The notes under the pieces were generated by a model. It had not been told where the DNA came from and did not search any database. It worked only from the letters and a program-made list of their open reading frames with translations. Of a stretch of DNA of 64,000 nt, positions 8,740 through 17,805 are shown piece after piece. Made by a program: the position numbers and the translations under genes. Origin of the DNA: Clostridium tagluense (GTDB lineage: Bacteria > Bacillota > Clostridia > Clostridiales > Clostridiaceae); assembly GCF_003865095.1 (NCBI RefSeq), contig NZ_BHYK01000019.1, positions 1-64,000 of the forward strand. The letters run 5' to 3'. How positions within the stretch are numbered: position 1 is the first letter of the stretch; each line of letters begins with the position of its first letter.

Positions 8740-10536
8740 TTACACATAGTATTGTGCCTGCGCCGTATACATAGTTTCATACTGACTTCCTGATTCTTTA
8801 ATTAATTCATCATGGGTTCCATATTGAACAATCTCACCTTTATGAAACACAGCAATCTTATCACAAAATTTACAGCTTGATAGCCTATGAGAAATGTATA
8901 TTGTAGTTTTATCTCCTATAAGTTCATTAAATCTAGTATAGATTTCAAATTCAGCAATTGGGTCAAGGGCTGCTGTTGGTTCATCCAAAACCACAATTGG
9001 AGCATTTTTATATACGGCCCTAGCCATTGCTAACTTTTGAGATTGTCCTCCTGAAAATTCTATACCATCCTTATCAAAGGTTTTATAAATAGATGTGTAT
9101 ATTCCTTTATCTAACTTTTTAATAGCCTTTTCTAATCCAGATTTATTAAGCACCTCCATTATTTCATTATCGCTGACACTTTTATATTCTTCAAAAGCAA
9201 TATTTTCTTTAACTGAAAACGCCAATAGTTTATAATCCTGGAAAACTACCGATAAAAGCTTCATATAATCATCATAATTATATTCACCTATATTAACGCC
9301 ATTAAGTAAAATCTCACCTTCTGCGGGCTCATACAATCTTGTAAGAAGTTTTATAAAGGTGGTTTTTCCTGCACCATTTAGACCTACTACAGATAATTTT
9401 TCACCATTATTAATATTAATAGATACATTCTTTAAGGTATAATTTTCACTTCTAGGATATTTAAATGATACATTTTTAAACTCAATATTGCATTCATTTA
9501 TATTTCGAATCTTTTTACCCTCTTTATTTTTAGAAGATTCTATCTGCTCAAATTCCAGATATAAATCAAGATATCTACACATTTGTCTAAACTCTATAAA
9601 ACTTTTAAAGAAATCAGATATAGATGTGCTAAATTTATTAGCAGCGCTTATATACATTGTAAAATCGCCTATTCCAATACTATTTTTAAATACCTTATAG
9701 GTCATATAAGCATAAACAACTATCATTTGAAGCTGCATATTGACTTCATTTAATCCATTATATTTTCCCATGAGCCTAAATAGCTTTCCAAAGCATTCAA
9801 CACTCTTTTCATTATAACCTTCTATTTTTCCCATGATAAGCGGCCTTATGTTATATAATCTCACATCTTTACCCATAGAAAAATCCGAAGTTATTTTTGC
9901 ATAATATCCGAATTTTCTATTAAGAGGGATTAACTCCCCATGAAATTTATACTGCGCCGCCTGTGATTTCTTAAATAAAAATGAATTAAGTAATACGATT
10001 CCCAGTATTAGAAAAACTATAAGGAAATTCAATGTTGATATTACTACTAAAAGACCTATGGCAGTAACAAATTGTGAGATTGAATCTACTATGCATTTTA
10101 TCATACGTTCTAAAACGCCTTGATTACGTAAAGGAAATATAGCTCTTTCTTTTAAGTCTAATATATCTGGATCTTCAATTTTCTCAAAATCCATATCCAT
10201 TATTTTTTGTCCAATCAATAAATCAAAACCATTTATTATCTCCATGTTTTTTATATCCACTAAGGTATCAATCCATCTACTAATAAGATTTAAAATTCCA
10301 TTTGCTACTACAATAATGGAAACTAACATTATAAAAACATTTACTCTCTTCTGTCCTAAAAGTTCATCTATGATAAATTTAGGCATAATGATATTAATAA
10401 AGGGGGTTATAGCTTTAAATATTGCAGATGAACATAAAACTGGTATATAGCTTTTAGACATTTTAGAAGATAACTTTAGAAAATATCTCATAATTTCAAA
10501 GTCTTTTTTGAGTCCTGCTAGTCTAGCATTTTTCAT
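8740..10536 (-). CDS. ABC exporter half-transporter (membrane plus ATPase), second of a pair
   Basis: 598 residues: six-helix type I exporter domain (about 20-320) and nucleotide-binding domain (about 340-598). Walker A is GLNGAGKTT, signature FSGGQSQK, Walker B VVLDEPTAALD with the catalytic Glu, H-loop ISHRLSS. Its ATG follows the stop of the upstream ABC gene with no gap, so both are translated together and probably form a heterodimer. Both partners keep catalytic Glu and SGG signatures, so both ATP sites may be active. Substrate unknown: no peptidase domain, precursor peptide or resistance gene adjoins the pair. Confidence 0.88.
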   Translation of the reverse strand: MKNARLAGLKKDFEIMRYFLKLSSKMSKSYIPVLCSSAIFKAITPFINIIMPKFIIDELLGQKRVNVFIMLVSIIVVANGILNLISRWIDTLVDIKNMEIINGFDLLIGQKIMDMDFEKIEDPDILDLKERAIFPLRNQGVLERMIKCIVDSISQFVTAIGLLVVISTLNFLIVFLILGIVLLNSFLFKKSQAAQYKFHGELIPLNRKFGYYAKITSDFSMGKDVRLYNIRPLIMGKIEGYNEKSVECFGKLFRLMGKYNGLNEVNMQLQMIVVYAYMTYKVFKNSIGIGDFTMYISAANKFSTSISDFFKSFIEFRQMCRYLDLYLEFEQIESSKNKEGKKIRNINECNIEFKNVSFKYPRSENYTLKNVSININNGEKLSVVGLNGAGKTTFIKLLTRLYEPAEGEILLNGVNIGEYNYDDYMKLLSVVFQDYKLLAFSVKENIAFEEYKSVSDNEIMEVLNKSGLEKAIKKLDKGIYTSIYKTFDKDGIEFSGGQSQKLAMARAVYKNAPIVVLDEPTAALDPIAEFEIYTRFNELIGDKTTIYISHRLSSCKFCDKIAVFHKGEIVQYGTHDELIKESGSQYETMYTAQAQYYV

Positions 10537-12360
10537 CTATATAACCTCCTCTAAAGTTTTTTCCTTGTAGTAATGCGCTTGTATATTAAACATCTCAGCG
10601 TACCTTCCATCTTTACTTAAAAGCTCATCATGAGTACCGTATTCCTTAATTTCACCATCTTCAAAAAATGCTATAACATCACAAAAACGTGTACTTGAAA
10701 GTCTATGTGAAATATATATTGCAGTTTTATTCCCTATCATTTCGTCAAAGCCTCTATAAATATTATATTCTGCAATTGGATCAAGGGCAGCTGTAGGCTC
10801 ATCTAGAACTATAATATCTCCTTCTTTATAAAGCGCTCGTGCTAACGCAAGCTTTTGATTTTCTCCTCCTGAGAACTCTACCCCTTTTTCATCAAGTATC
10901 TTTAAAACACTTGTATCAATGCCCCTTTCTAATGAATTAATTTTGCTAGCTACTCCTGCTTTATCAATACATTTATTAACTTTTTCACGGTCAATATTAC
11001 CTTCGCTTACCAATGCAACATTTTCTGCTACTGAAAAGGCAAGCATCTTTATTTCTTGAAACACAACAGAAAACTTTTTATAATACTCATCCTTATCAAA
11101 CCTCGCAATATTTACCCCATTAAGTAATATTTTTCCTTCTAGTGGCTCATAAAGTCTTGTTATCAACTTTACAAAGGTAGTTTTTCCTGCACCATTAATT
11201 CCAACTATAGCAAGTCGCTCACCAGCCTTTATTTTTAAGGATAAATTTTTATAAATATATTTTTCACTGTTAGGATATTTAAAAGCAACATTTTTAAATT
11301 CAATTTCATATGGAGTTTTATCTGGAATAGGCTCTGGATTTGGGTTTAATATTCCATCATCAAATTCTAAAAAATCACGATAATCATTTATATATAAGTT
11401 TTGAGCCCTTATATGTGCTATATCAGTCATGATATTTTGCATCCAAGTTGCAAATCCACCTATTGTAACAAAGTACATAGAAAAATCACCAATTCCCATA
11501 CCTTTATATATTACTCTATAAATTAAATAAGCATAAATAATACCTTCGCGAAATAAGAGAAGCATCACATCAAGTGCTGATACTACAAAATACTTATATT
11601 TTATTTTTTCATTTATTTTAACTTTTTCACCCCTAAAATTCTTAAATTTCTTTGAAAACCAATTTTCAAGGCCATATATTCTTATATCCTTGCCATAAGA
11701 AAAATCATGCATGATATTATATACATACCCTGATTTTCTATTTAATTCAGATATATCATCTTTTCTACTGTGCTCATATCTTTTAACTTTAAGTGTTAAA
11801 AAATATATTACTAACACATTAGCAAGAAGATACAAAAGTATAAATGGATTTAAAGTTGAAACAATAGCAATATATCCCATAAAAGCAATTGTACTTCCAA
11901 ACAAAGCAAATAATCTATGAAATACACCCTCTATTCCATTATCATTATTCTCAGCTGCGCTCCATGCATTTTCAATATCATTTAGGGTTTTAGGATCTTC
12001 TGTATATTTAAAATCCATTGTCATGCTTTTTTTCTGCATCATAGTAATAAACTTAAATCTTATCTTAATCATTTTAGGGTAATATGCTCCCCCTAAATAA
12101 GCTACCAAATAATTAACAGTTACTGAAAGAACAAAGAAAATAACAATAATCATCATTAAAATATCAGTTCTTTTTGCCCCAGTTAATTCATCAATCAAAA
12201 ACTTAGGAGCAAATATACCTATAAATGGAAGCATAGCTGTTAAAATTGTGTAAAATCCAAAATATCCGAATAAACCCTTGTCCCATTTCCATGCATTTGC
12301 AACTAGAAACTTGATATTTGTCATAACACTTCTATTTTCTTGGTCTTTATTTTTTTTCAA
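10537..12360 (-). CDS. ABC exporter half-transporter, first of a pair (TTG start)
   Basis: About 607 residues with exporter membrane domain then ATPase domain: Walker A GINGAGKTT, signature FSGGENQK, Walker B IIVLDEPTAALD, H-loop ISHRLSS. A longer frame reaches upstream to 12435, but an almost perfect ribosome site (AGGAGGAG) stands six bases before a TTG at 12360, giving the natural N-terminus LKKNKDQENRS; no other start has such a site. First gene of the operon, directly abutting its partner. Paralogous to it (same DEPTAALDPIAE stretch), so the pair probably arose by duplication. Substrate unknown. Confidence 0.87.
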   Translation of the reverse strand: MKKNKDQENRSVMTNIKFLVANAWKWDKGLFGYFGFYTILTAMLPFIGIFAPKFLIDELTGAKRTDILMMIIVIFFVLSVTVNYLVAYLGGAYYPKMIKIRFKFITMMQKKSMTMDFKYTEDPKTLNDIENAWSAAENNDNGIEGVFHRLFALFGSTIAFMGYIAIVSTLNPFILLYLLANVLVIYFLTLKVKRYEHSRKDDISELNRKSGYVYNIMHDFSYGKDIRIYGLENWFSKKFKNFRGEKVKINEKIKYKYFVVSALDVMLLLFREGIIYAYLIYRVIYKGMGIGDFSMYFVTIGGFATWMQNIMTDIAHIRAQNLYINDYRDFLEFDDGILNPNPEPIPDKTPYEIEFKNVAFKYPNSEKYIYKNLSLKIKAGERLAIVGINGAGKTTFVKLITRLYEPLEGKILLNGVNIARFDKDEYYKKFSVVFQEIKMLAFSVAENVALVSEGNIDREKVNKCIDKAGVASKINSLERGIDTSVLKILDEKGVEFSGGENQKLALARALYKEGDIIVLDEPTAALDPIAEYNIYRGFDEMIGNKTAIYISHRLSSTRFCDVIAFFEDGEIKEYGTHDELLSKDGRYAEMFNIQAHYYKEKTLEEVI

Positions 12361-12565
12361 ACGAATCTCCTCCTGTATTTTATTTCTTATTAATGTAAAT
12401 GGTAACATTTTTTTTATATAATGTAAACAAACCAATTTTACACTAATTCATAGAAATCTTTCGGGAAAATATTATTTTAATTAACTTTCAACTTGGAAAA
12501 TGTACCTTGGATAGAATATTAAATTTAAGAGGCAATATTGAATTTTTTATAGTTTATTTTTCAAA

Positions 12566-12606
12566 ACAAAAAAAACATAAGGTAGATGTACCTACATGTT
12601 TTTTTG
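12566..12606 (-). terminator. Intrinsic terminator
   Basis: AAAAAAACATAAGGTA pairs with TACCTACATGTTTTTTT across GATG (one internal mismatch). U-tails occur on both strands. It ends the acetyltransferase gene at 12669-13202; the rest of the 12361-12668 spacer shows nothing clear. Confidence 0.7.
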
Positions 12607-12668
12607 AATTTCTAAATTATATGAAAAACAACCACTAAACTTTATATTAACTAATCTTTTACAAAATT

Positions 12669-13202
12669 TTATCTAGCAAGCCTCCACCATACTAATTCCT
12701 CTACTTCCCCCTCATCTGATGTTTTAACACTTTCCTTATATTTAATAAATCCATTTTTCTCTAATACTCTATGAGATGCAATATTAGTTTTTTCAGTATC
12801 CGCTACAATTGATAAGGCTTTAGGATTTGTAAATATCCATTTTATTAATCCCTCTACTGCTTCAGTCATATATCCTTTGTTTTGGAAAGTTTCATTTGTA
12901 CCGTAGCCTATTATGACCTCACCCATTTCATTGGGATAACCTTTTATCATAAGACTTGCTATCTCACAATTTTCTTCTTTGCATATGACAATCCATAAGG
13001 TTTCCCACAAATATCGCTCCTTATTTTCAGAAACCTTTTTAAATCTATATTGAAAAGCACCTTTAATATTTTCATCCCATATCTTGTTAGTTATTTTCAA
13101 GCCTAAATTTTCTTCCATTTCATTAGAATTTTCTATATATAATCTATAATTTTCAATATCTAATGGTACAATTTTTAGTCTTTGAGTAGTTACTTCTATC
13201 AT
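12669..13202 (-). CDS. RimJ/RimL-type GNAT acetyltransferase
   Basis: 177-residue single-domain GNAT of the ribosomal-protein/antibiotic acetyltransferase branch: TTQRLKIVPLDIENY at the N-terminus, acetyl-CoA loop GYGTNETFQNKGYMTEAV and closing segment TNIASHRVLEKNGF. The usual Q/RxxGxG/A loop is QNKGYM. Acts in the cytosol on an amino group; substrate unknown. The ribosome site is a run of G immediately upstream. Monocistronic with its own terminator. Confidence 0.85.
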   Translation of the reverse strand: MIEVTTQRLKIVPLDIENYRLYIENSNEMEENLGLKITNKIWDENIKGAFQYRFKKVSENKERYLWETLWIVICKEENCEIASLMIKGYPNEMGEVIIGYGTNETFQNKGYMTEAVEGLIKWIFTNPKALSIVADTEKTNIASHRVLEKNGFIKYKESVKTSDEGEVEELVWWRLAR

Positions 13203-13279
13203 TTATTTCCCCCCCAGTTTTTCTATTTTGTTACATGTATATTTTTGCATACATTATATAGTTGAATCAAGGGAAAGAA

Positions 13280-14641
13280 TTATATATTCTTACCACAACA
13301 TTTTTTATATTTTTTTCCACTTCCACAGGGACATGGGTCATTTCTTCCTGTCTTCTCTTCTTCTCTAACAAAGGGTTCTTCTATATCTTCATCAAAACTA
13401 TCCCCATCTAAATCATACTGATCTATCATTTCATTTGAAAAACCCATTTTATTAAATTCTTTTTCATGTTTTTCTAGCAATTTCTGTGAATTTTCACTAT
13501 TCAAAATAGCTTCAAAAAATTCCTCTTTCACTTTATAAAGCTCTGGATAATATTTTTTTATTCTTTTTATATCACTTACATATTTTTCACACTCAATTAA
13601 CAATGACGTCTCAATCATAGTCTTATATTCCTTATGCTCTTCCTTTTTCATATCCATTGCATCTATAGGAACAACTTCCATTGCTATAAGGGTTATAATA
13701 TCTTCATGAAATCTATCATCTTCTGAAAACGCCTCAAAGGGAACTTGAATTTTTTCAAATTCACTAAATTCATCTTTTAATGTTAGAATACTTTTGTCTC
13801 CCGGTCTTAATCTTAAGGCTGTCTCAGCAACAACTATAGCTTCTGTAGTCAGTCCACTACCTATAATCAATTTAGACACTTCAACAAGATCCCATGCCAC
13901 ATTTTCTCTAAGTTCATCATTTTGCATAGCAACATTTATAAGCTTCTCTAAATCCTCCATCATCTCTTCCTGTGAATCTGTTTCCACATCTATAAATATA
14001 ATTTTAAAATAAAGACTAGTAATATCCATTTCTTTTGAAGAACCTATTTCTATAGTCTTGTTTAAAGTCTTTTTAGCCTCCCTAGGTAAATCACTTTGGA
14101 TATATGCTTCACTAAGTCCAAACCATAATGAAATATTCTCCTCATCTTGTTTTATTGCTTTCTCAAAAGCTTTAATAGCTTTTTTATTATACTTTCTTTG
14201 AATATAAGCATAAGCCAAGCTCCCTCTAAATCCAGCATTATTAGGTTCTTTTTTTACAAGATCCTCATATATTTTAATTGCCTTGCCGCTGTTACCATTA
14301 GTTATATATACTTCACCCAGTAAACTTTTAGGTATTAAAAGTTCTGGCTCCCTAATCAAAATATCTTCTAAAATACTTATAGCTTTTGGTATTTCATTTT
14401 CTTCTAAAAATTTCTTAGCCCGCTGAAAGTCCATGGGAATCTTGTTTGACATTGATGCGAGAATGTCATATTCTTTTTTAGTTTTTTCATTACTTAAGGT
14501 TTCATATGCCCTTCCTATTTTCATAAATTCATTTGGACATCTATCTGGTAAATACTTTCTTGCCATTTTGAAATATGCTTTTTTAATCTCATTTGCGGGT
14601 GTATCAGATGAACTATCTAATATTTTGTCATAATCTTTCAT
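13280..14641 (-). CDS. J-like / TPR / SEC-C protein with degenerate HPD
   Basis: 453 residues. Residues 3-60 follow the DnaJ J-domain pattern ([21 protein letters not shown], then [15 protein letters not shown]), but the HPD triplet is LPD (residues 31-33), so the His needed to stimulate DnaK is absent. Residues about 75-250 contain tetratricopeptide repeats ([44 protein letters not shown]). A linker follows, and the protein ends in a SEC-C zinc motif, [19 protein letters not shown], the module of SecA C-termini that binds zinc and SecB or ribosomes. It probably acts as an adaptor near ribosomes or nascent proteins; this is inference. AAGGAG precedes the ATG. Confidence 0.82.
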   Translation of the reverse strand: MKDYDKILDSSSDTPANEIKKAYFKMARKYLPDRCPNEFMKIGRAYETLSNEKTKKEYDILASMSNKIPMDFQRAKKFLEENEIPKAISILEDILIREPELLIPKSLLGEVYITNGNSGKAIKIYEDLVKKEPNNAGFRGSLAYAYIQRKYNKKAIKAFEKAIKQDEENISLWFGLSEAYIQSDLPREAKKTLNKTIEIGSSKEMDITSLYFKIIFIDVETDSQEEMMEDLEKLINVAMQNDELRENVAWDLVEVSKLIIGSGLTTEAIVVAETALRLRPGDKSILTLKDEFSEFEKIQVPFEAFSEDDRFHEDIITLIAMEVVPIDAMDMKKEEHKEYKTMIETSLLIECEKYVSDIKRIKKYYPELYKVKEEFFEAILNSENSQKLLEKHEKEFNKMGFSNEMIDQYDLDGDSFDEDIEEPFVREEEKTGRNDPCPCGSGKKYKKCCGKNI

Positions 14642-14831
14642 TTTAATTTTCTCCTTTTGATTTTCGTAAAATTATTATAATTAGTCTCCTGTATCAAACC
14701 TATCATTCAAACTAATTATTTTGAAAGAAGCTTTAGACGAACAATTTACTAAAGGCTTTTCCAAATTTATTAAATATATCATCTTGACCATTAGCTTCTA
14801 TTCTTTTGTTCCTATGATCTAAGGACTTTTA

Positions 14832-15172
14832 ACTGATTTTGTGCAAAATTCACCCACCTCTTAGGTGGGTGATGAATAGCACATCATTATAAATAGTTCC
14901 ATACTATTTATAATGATTATTTTGTATGATTTTTGTAAGATTGGTTATAATAATGTATAAATGTTCTTTGATAAACTGAATATATAAGGTTGCAGAGAGA
15001 ATATAAAAAAAAGCGATAACCAAGCTATACCTTCTCTGCGTAAAACATTCAAGGTTTTATAACGGAACATCAATGAATAAGGGGTGTTTCTACCCAGTTA
15101 GCGTGATGAATTTGTCCTCATTAGAGGATATTATCCACGAAGCTCTCACCTCTGAGGTTGGAGTAAGTTCAC
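14832..15172 (+). mobile_element. IS200/IS605-type non-autonomous element with omega-RNA-like region
   Basis: About 340 bases with no open frame. Left part: hairpin CACCCACCT-CTT-AGGTGGGTG (14851-14871), like IS605-family left ends, then a 13-bp inverted repeat (14885-14915). Right part: AGCGTGATGAATTTGTCC..., GAGGATATTATCC and the terminal hairpin GAAGCTCTCACCTC...GAGGTTGGAG ending in GTTCAC at 15172, which I recognise as the right end and guide-RNA scaffold of TnpB elements. A stem GCAGAGA...TCTCTGC spans 14991-15040. TnpA and TnpB are missing, so it would depend on transposases elsewhere. The left boundary is approximate. Confidence 0.6.
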
Positions 15173-15250
15173 AACTCCCCTAACTATAATAACATAATCC
15201 AAGCATATTATTATCAATAACAGATAGATTATATCTCTAACAGAAGGATT

Positions 15251-15421
15251 ATGTTCTATGAGGAGCTTTACCTTCTTAAATCAGAAACAGAAAAGGCAAG
15301 GATAGCCACAGTCAACAAATATTTAAAATTTGATGAAGAAGATGGTGTGAAACCTTTTAATAAACGAGAATACTTATTAGACCAACCCATCGTTAAAAAT
15401 ATAAAAGCTCCAAAATCTTAA
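15251..15421 (+). CDS. Short ORF of unknown function, possibly a gene remnant
   Basis: 56-codon frame whose composition looks coding (EELYLLKSETEKARIATV, DEEDGVKPFNKREYLLDQP). I do not recognise the family. An AGAAGG lies only three bases before the ATG, which is too close for a normal ribosome site. The last codons and the TAA lie inside the left arm of the terminator at 15404-15444. It could be a small protein or the C-terminal rest of a gene disrupted by the IS605-type element about 80 bases upstream. Confidence 0.4.
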   Translation: MFYEELYLLKSETEKARIATVNKYLKFDEEDGVKPFNKREYLLDQPIVKNIKAPKS

Positions 15422-15444
15422 TACTTCTAAGATTTTGGAGCTTT
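15404..15444. terminator. Strong bidirectional terminator
   Basis: AAAGCTCCAAAATCTTA pairs with TAAGATTTTGGAGCTTT across a 7-base loop; T-runs on both sides. It ends the short + strand ORF and the alcohol dehydrogenase gene on the other strand. Confidence 0.85.
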
Positions 15445-15511
15445 TTATTCTTTAGGTATTTCCCAAAAATCACTAGTCATTATACTAGTCTATTTTTTGA
15501 TATGCCTTATA

Positions 15512-16675
15512 TTATAATGCTGCTCTAAATATACTAAGCACATCTTCTGCTTCTAAAACTCTGAAATTTCCTAGTTTACCTCTTCTTATAGATTGCTTTG
15601 CCATTTCTTCTAATTTCTCTTCATTGATGCCAACTTCCTTTAATGAAGAAGGAATTCCTAAGGAATTATAGTATTCTCTTGTTTTTTCAATTGCTGCGTT
15701 AGCTATTGCATATTTATCTCCATTTTTGTCAATATCCCAAACATTTACTCCATATTCAACAAATTTATCTAAAGTTGAATCATTTAAAATATATTTCATC
15801 CAGTGTGGTGTTAAAATTGCAAGACCCACTCCATGAGTAATATCATAGTATGCACTTAATTCATGTTCCATTGCATGAACACTCCACTCTGTTTCTTTAC
15901 CGTAGCTTATAAGTCCATTTATTGCTAGACTTGAAGTCCACATTAAATTAGCTCTTGCTTCATAATTTTCTGGATCTTTTAGAGCTATTGGACCATATTT
16001 TATACAAGTTTTAAGCATTCCCTCAGCCATTCTATTTTGCAAAAATGCTTCTTTTGTACTGCTAAAGTATACCTCAAAAATATGACTAGTTATATCTGCA
16101 GTACCTGCTGCTGTTTGTTTTACAGGCAATGTGAATGTATAAGTAGGATCTAATATAGAGAACTTAGGTGCCATATCTTCGTGTCCTGTACCTAATTTTT
16201 CCTTTGTTTCAAAGTTTGTAATTACAGCTCCTGCATTCATTTCCGAACCAGTAGCCGCTAGTGTTAATATAGTAGCAAGTGGAAGCACTTTTTTAATTTT
16301 ACTTGGATCTAGCACTATATCCCATGCATCTCCTTCATAGTAGTAAGCTGCTGCTATAACCTTTGCACAGTCAATAGAACTTCCGCCGCCTACTGCAAGT
16401 ATAAGGTCTATTTTATTATCACGGCAAAGCTGAGCGCCTTTTCTTACGCTGGTTACTCTTGGGTTTGGTTCTACTCCTGCAAGCTCCCAAAAACTAATAT
16501 TATTAGCTTTTAATATTCCAGTAATTTTGTCATGTAATCCACTTTTCTTTATGCTACCGCCTCCATAAACAAGCAATACCTTAGAACCGTAGTTTTTTAT
16601 TTCCCTAGCAAGTACATTTATTTGATCTTTACCGAAAAACACCTTAGTTGGAATTGAATAATTAAAATTTTTCAT
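15512..16675 (-). CDS. Iron-containing alcohol dehydrogenase (butanol dehydrogenase type)
   Basis: 387 residues, the length of clostridial NAD(P)H-dependent butanol dehydrogenases. It reduces butyraldehyde or similar aldehydes at the end of fermentation. Features: N-terminal FNYSIPTKVFFGKDQI, cofactor-binding VYGGGSIKKSG and AVGGGSSIDCAKVIA, and the iron site: Asp and His in GTADITSHIFEVYF, His in SVHAMEHELSAYYDITHG and in ITHGVGLAILTPHW. AAGGAGAG precedes the ATG. Monocistronic. Upstream a palindrome GTACAA-N6-TTGTAC (16738-16755) lies between the gene and a possible promoter and may be an operator. The exact aldehyde and cofactor preference cannot be read from sequence. Confidence 0.9.
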   Translation of the reverse strand: MKNFNYSIPTKVFFGKDQINVLAREIKNYGSKVLLVYGGGSIKKSGLHDKITGILKANNISFWELAGVEPNPRVTSVRKGAQLCRDNKIDLILAVGGGSSIDCAKVIAAAYYYEGDAWDIVLDPSKIKKVLPLATILTLAATGSEMNAGAVITNFETKEKLGTGHEDMAPKFSILDPTYTFTLPVKQTAAGTADITSHIFEVYFSSTKEAFLQNRMAEGMLKTCIKYGPIALKDPENYEARANLMWTSSLAINGLISYGKETEWSVHAMEHELSAYYDITHGVGLAILTPHWMKYILNDSTLDKFVEYGVNVWDIDKNGDKYAIANAAIEKTREYYNSLGIPSSLKEVGINEEKLEEMAKQSIRRGKLGNFRVLEAEDVLSIFRAAL

Positions 16676-16737
16676 TATTAATCTCTCCTTTTATTTTTAA
16701 ACAAAGGGCATTCTCTCCCTTTATTAGAATTTTTATT

Positions 16738-16755
16738 GTACAAGTATTATTGTAC
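16738..16755. promoter_or_regulatory. Palindrome GTACAA-N6-TTGTAC upstream of the alcohol dehydrogenase gene
   Basis: Perfect 6-bp arms, about 65 bases before the start codon. On the minus strand it begins within a possible -10 (TACAAT) of a weak promoter (TTGCAT about 16 bases upstream). It does not match the Rex operator. Repressor unknown. Confidence 0.35.
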
Positions 16756-16914
16756 TACTATAATCGTTTAATGCAAGTACACACTTTCTTGACATATAGT
16801 TACTATAATGATACCTATATTTTTCATTGACAAAATTCGAAATTAAACATAATATTTCTTTATTGCTTATAATATAAAATTTAATAATTATTCAAATTTA
16901 AGGGGTGTAAATAA

Positions 16915-17625
16915 ATGAATACAATATTATTTGATCTTGATGGTACCTTACTTCCTATAGACATGATTCTATTTGAAAAACTATATTTTGAAGAGCTTTC
17001 AAAGGATTTTGCTGATATAATATCACCTAGTGAACTAGCTAAGAATATATGGAGTTCTACCAAAATCATGGTAGAAAACACAGAATATAAAACTAATGAA
17101 GAAATATTCATGGCTGACTTTACCACTAGAATGAATATGGAGCTTCCAGCCCTGCAAAAACGATTTGATGATTTTTATGATACAAGTTTTTTAAAAATCA
17201 AAGAATATGCACAAGATATTCAGTGTATAAAAGAAAGTGTTAAAATATTAAAGTCAAAGGGTTATACTGTTGCACTTGCCACAAATCCCCTATTTCCTGA
17301 AAAAGCTATTCATCATAGAATACGTTGGGCAGGTTTTCAGCCAGAAGATTTTTCATATGTTTCAACCTTTGAGAAAAATCATTATTGCAAGCCACAATTA
17401 AAGTATTATGAAGAGATATTAGAAGATATAGAAAAAAATCCTTATGACTGTTTAATGGTAGGAAATGATGTTCAAGAAGACTTAATAGCTAAAAAGCTTG
17501 GACTAAAGACATATTTAATAACAAATAATTTACTACATAGGACTGGTGAAGAAATAATAACTGACTATTCAGGTGAATACGAAGATTTTTATGAATACGT
17601 AAAAGACCTTCCCTCTCTTAGATAA
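16915..17625 (+). CDS. HAD-superfamily hydrolase
   Basis: 236-residue cytosolic phosphatase-type HAD with complete catalytic set: FDLDGTLL (Asp7, Asp9), LATNP (motif II), the Lys of HYCKPQLKYY (motif III) and MVGNDVQEDL (motif IV). A helical cap sits between motifs I and II. Ribosome site AGGGGTG. Followed by its own hairpin terminator, so monocistronic. It lies opposite and next to butanol dehydrogenase but nothing links them functionally; substrate unknown. Confidence 0.87.
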   Translation: MNTILFDLDGTLLPIDMILFEKLYFEELSKDFADIISPSELAKNIWSSTKIMVENTEYKTNEEIFMADFTTRMNMELPALQKRFDDFYDTSFLKIKEYAQDIQCIKESVKILKSKGYTVALATNPLFPEKAIHHRIRWAGFQPEDFSYVSTFEKNHYCKPQLKYYEEILEDIEKNPYDCLMVGNDVQEDLIAKKLGLKTYLITNNLLHRTGEEIITDYSGEYEDFYEYVKDLPSLR

Positions 17626-17632
17626 AAAAGTC

Positions 17633-17690
17633 AGGGTGGATTAACAATTTTAAAACAAATTCTTAATCCACCCTATTTAAAATTTTTACT
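17633..17690 (+). terminator. Intrinsic terminator of the HAD gene
   Basis: AGGGTGGATTAA pairs perfectly with TTAATCCACCCT across an 18-base loop, followed by an A/T-rich tail with TTTTT. Confidence 0.65.
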
Positions 17691-17697
17691 TCAAACT

Positions 17698-17783
17698 TTC
17701 CACTTGCAATATGGGTGGCACTTTTTTATCCATGATGTATAATATATATATATCAAATTTGCCACTTGCCACATGGGTGGCAC
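17698..17783. repeat. GC-rich interspersed repeat, two copies
   Basis: CCACTTGCAATATGGGTGGCA (first 20 bases from 17700) and CCACTTGCCACATGGGTGGC (from 17762) differ at few positions and stand about 60 bases apart, with TATAAT (17738-17743) between them, just before the AraC-type gene. Same family as the copies at 5261, 23911, 27305, 36588, 50181 and 53861. Confidence 0.65.
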
Positions 17784-17805
17784 CAAAGGCACTAAAGGAG
17801 ATTAA

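Noticed and set aside
14851-15172. Idea of an IStron (group I intron plus IS605)
   Set aside because: No group I intron core could be recognised in the left part; only IS605-type ends are visible.
17738-17755. TATATA runs (also at 49018-49032) as possible microsatellites
   Set aside because: Short AT runs are common in DNA of this composition; no length beyond chance.
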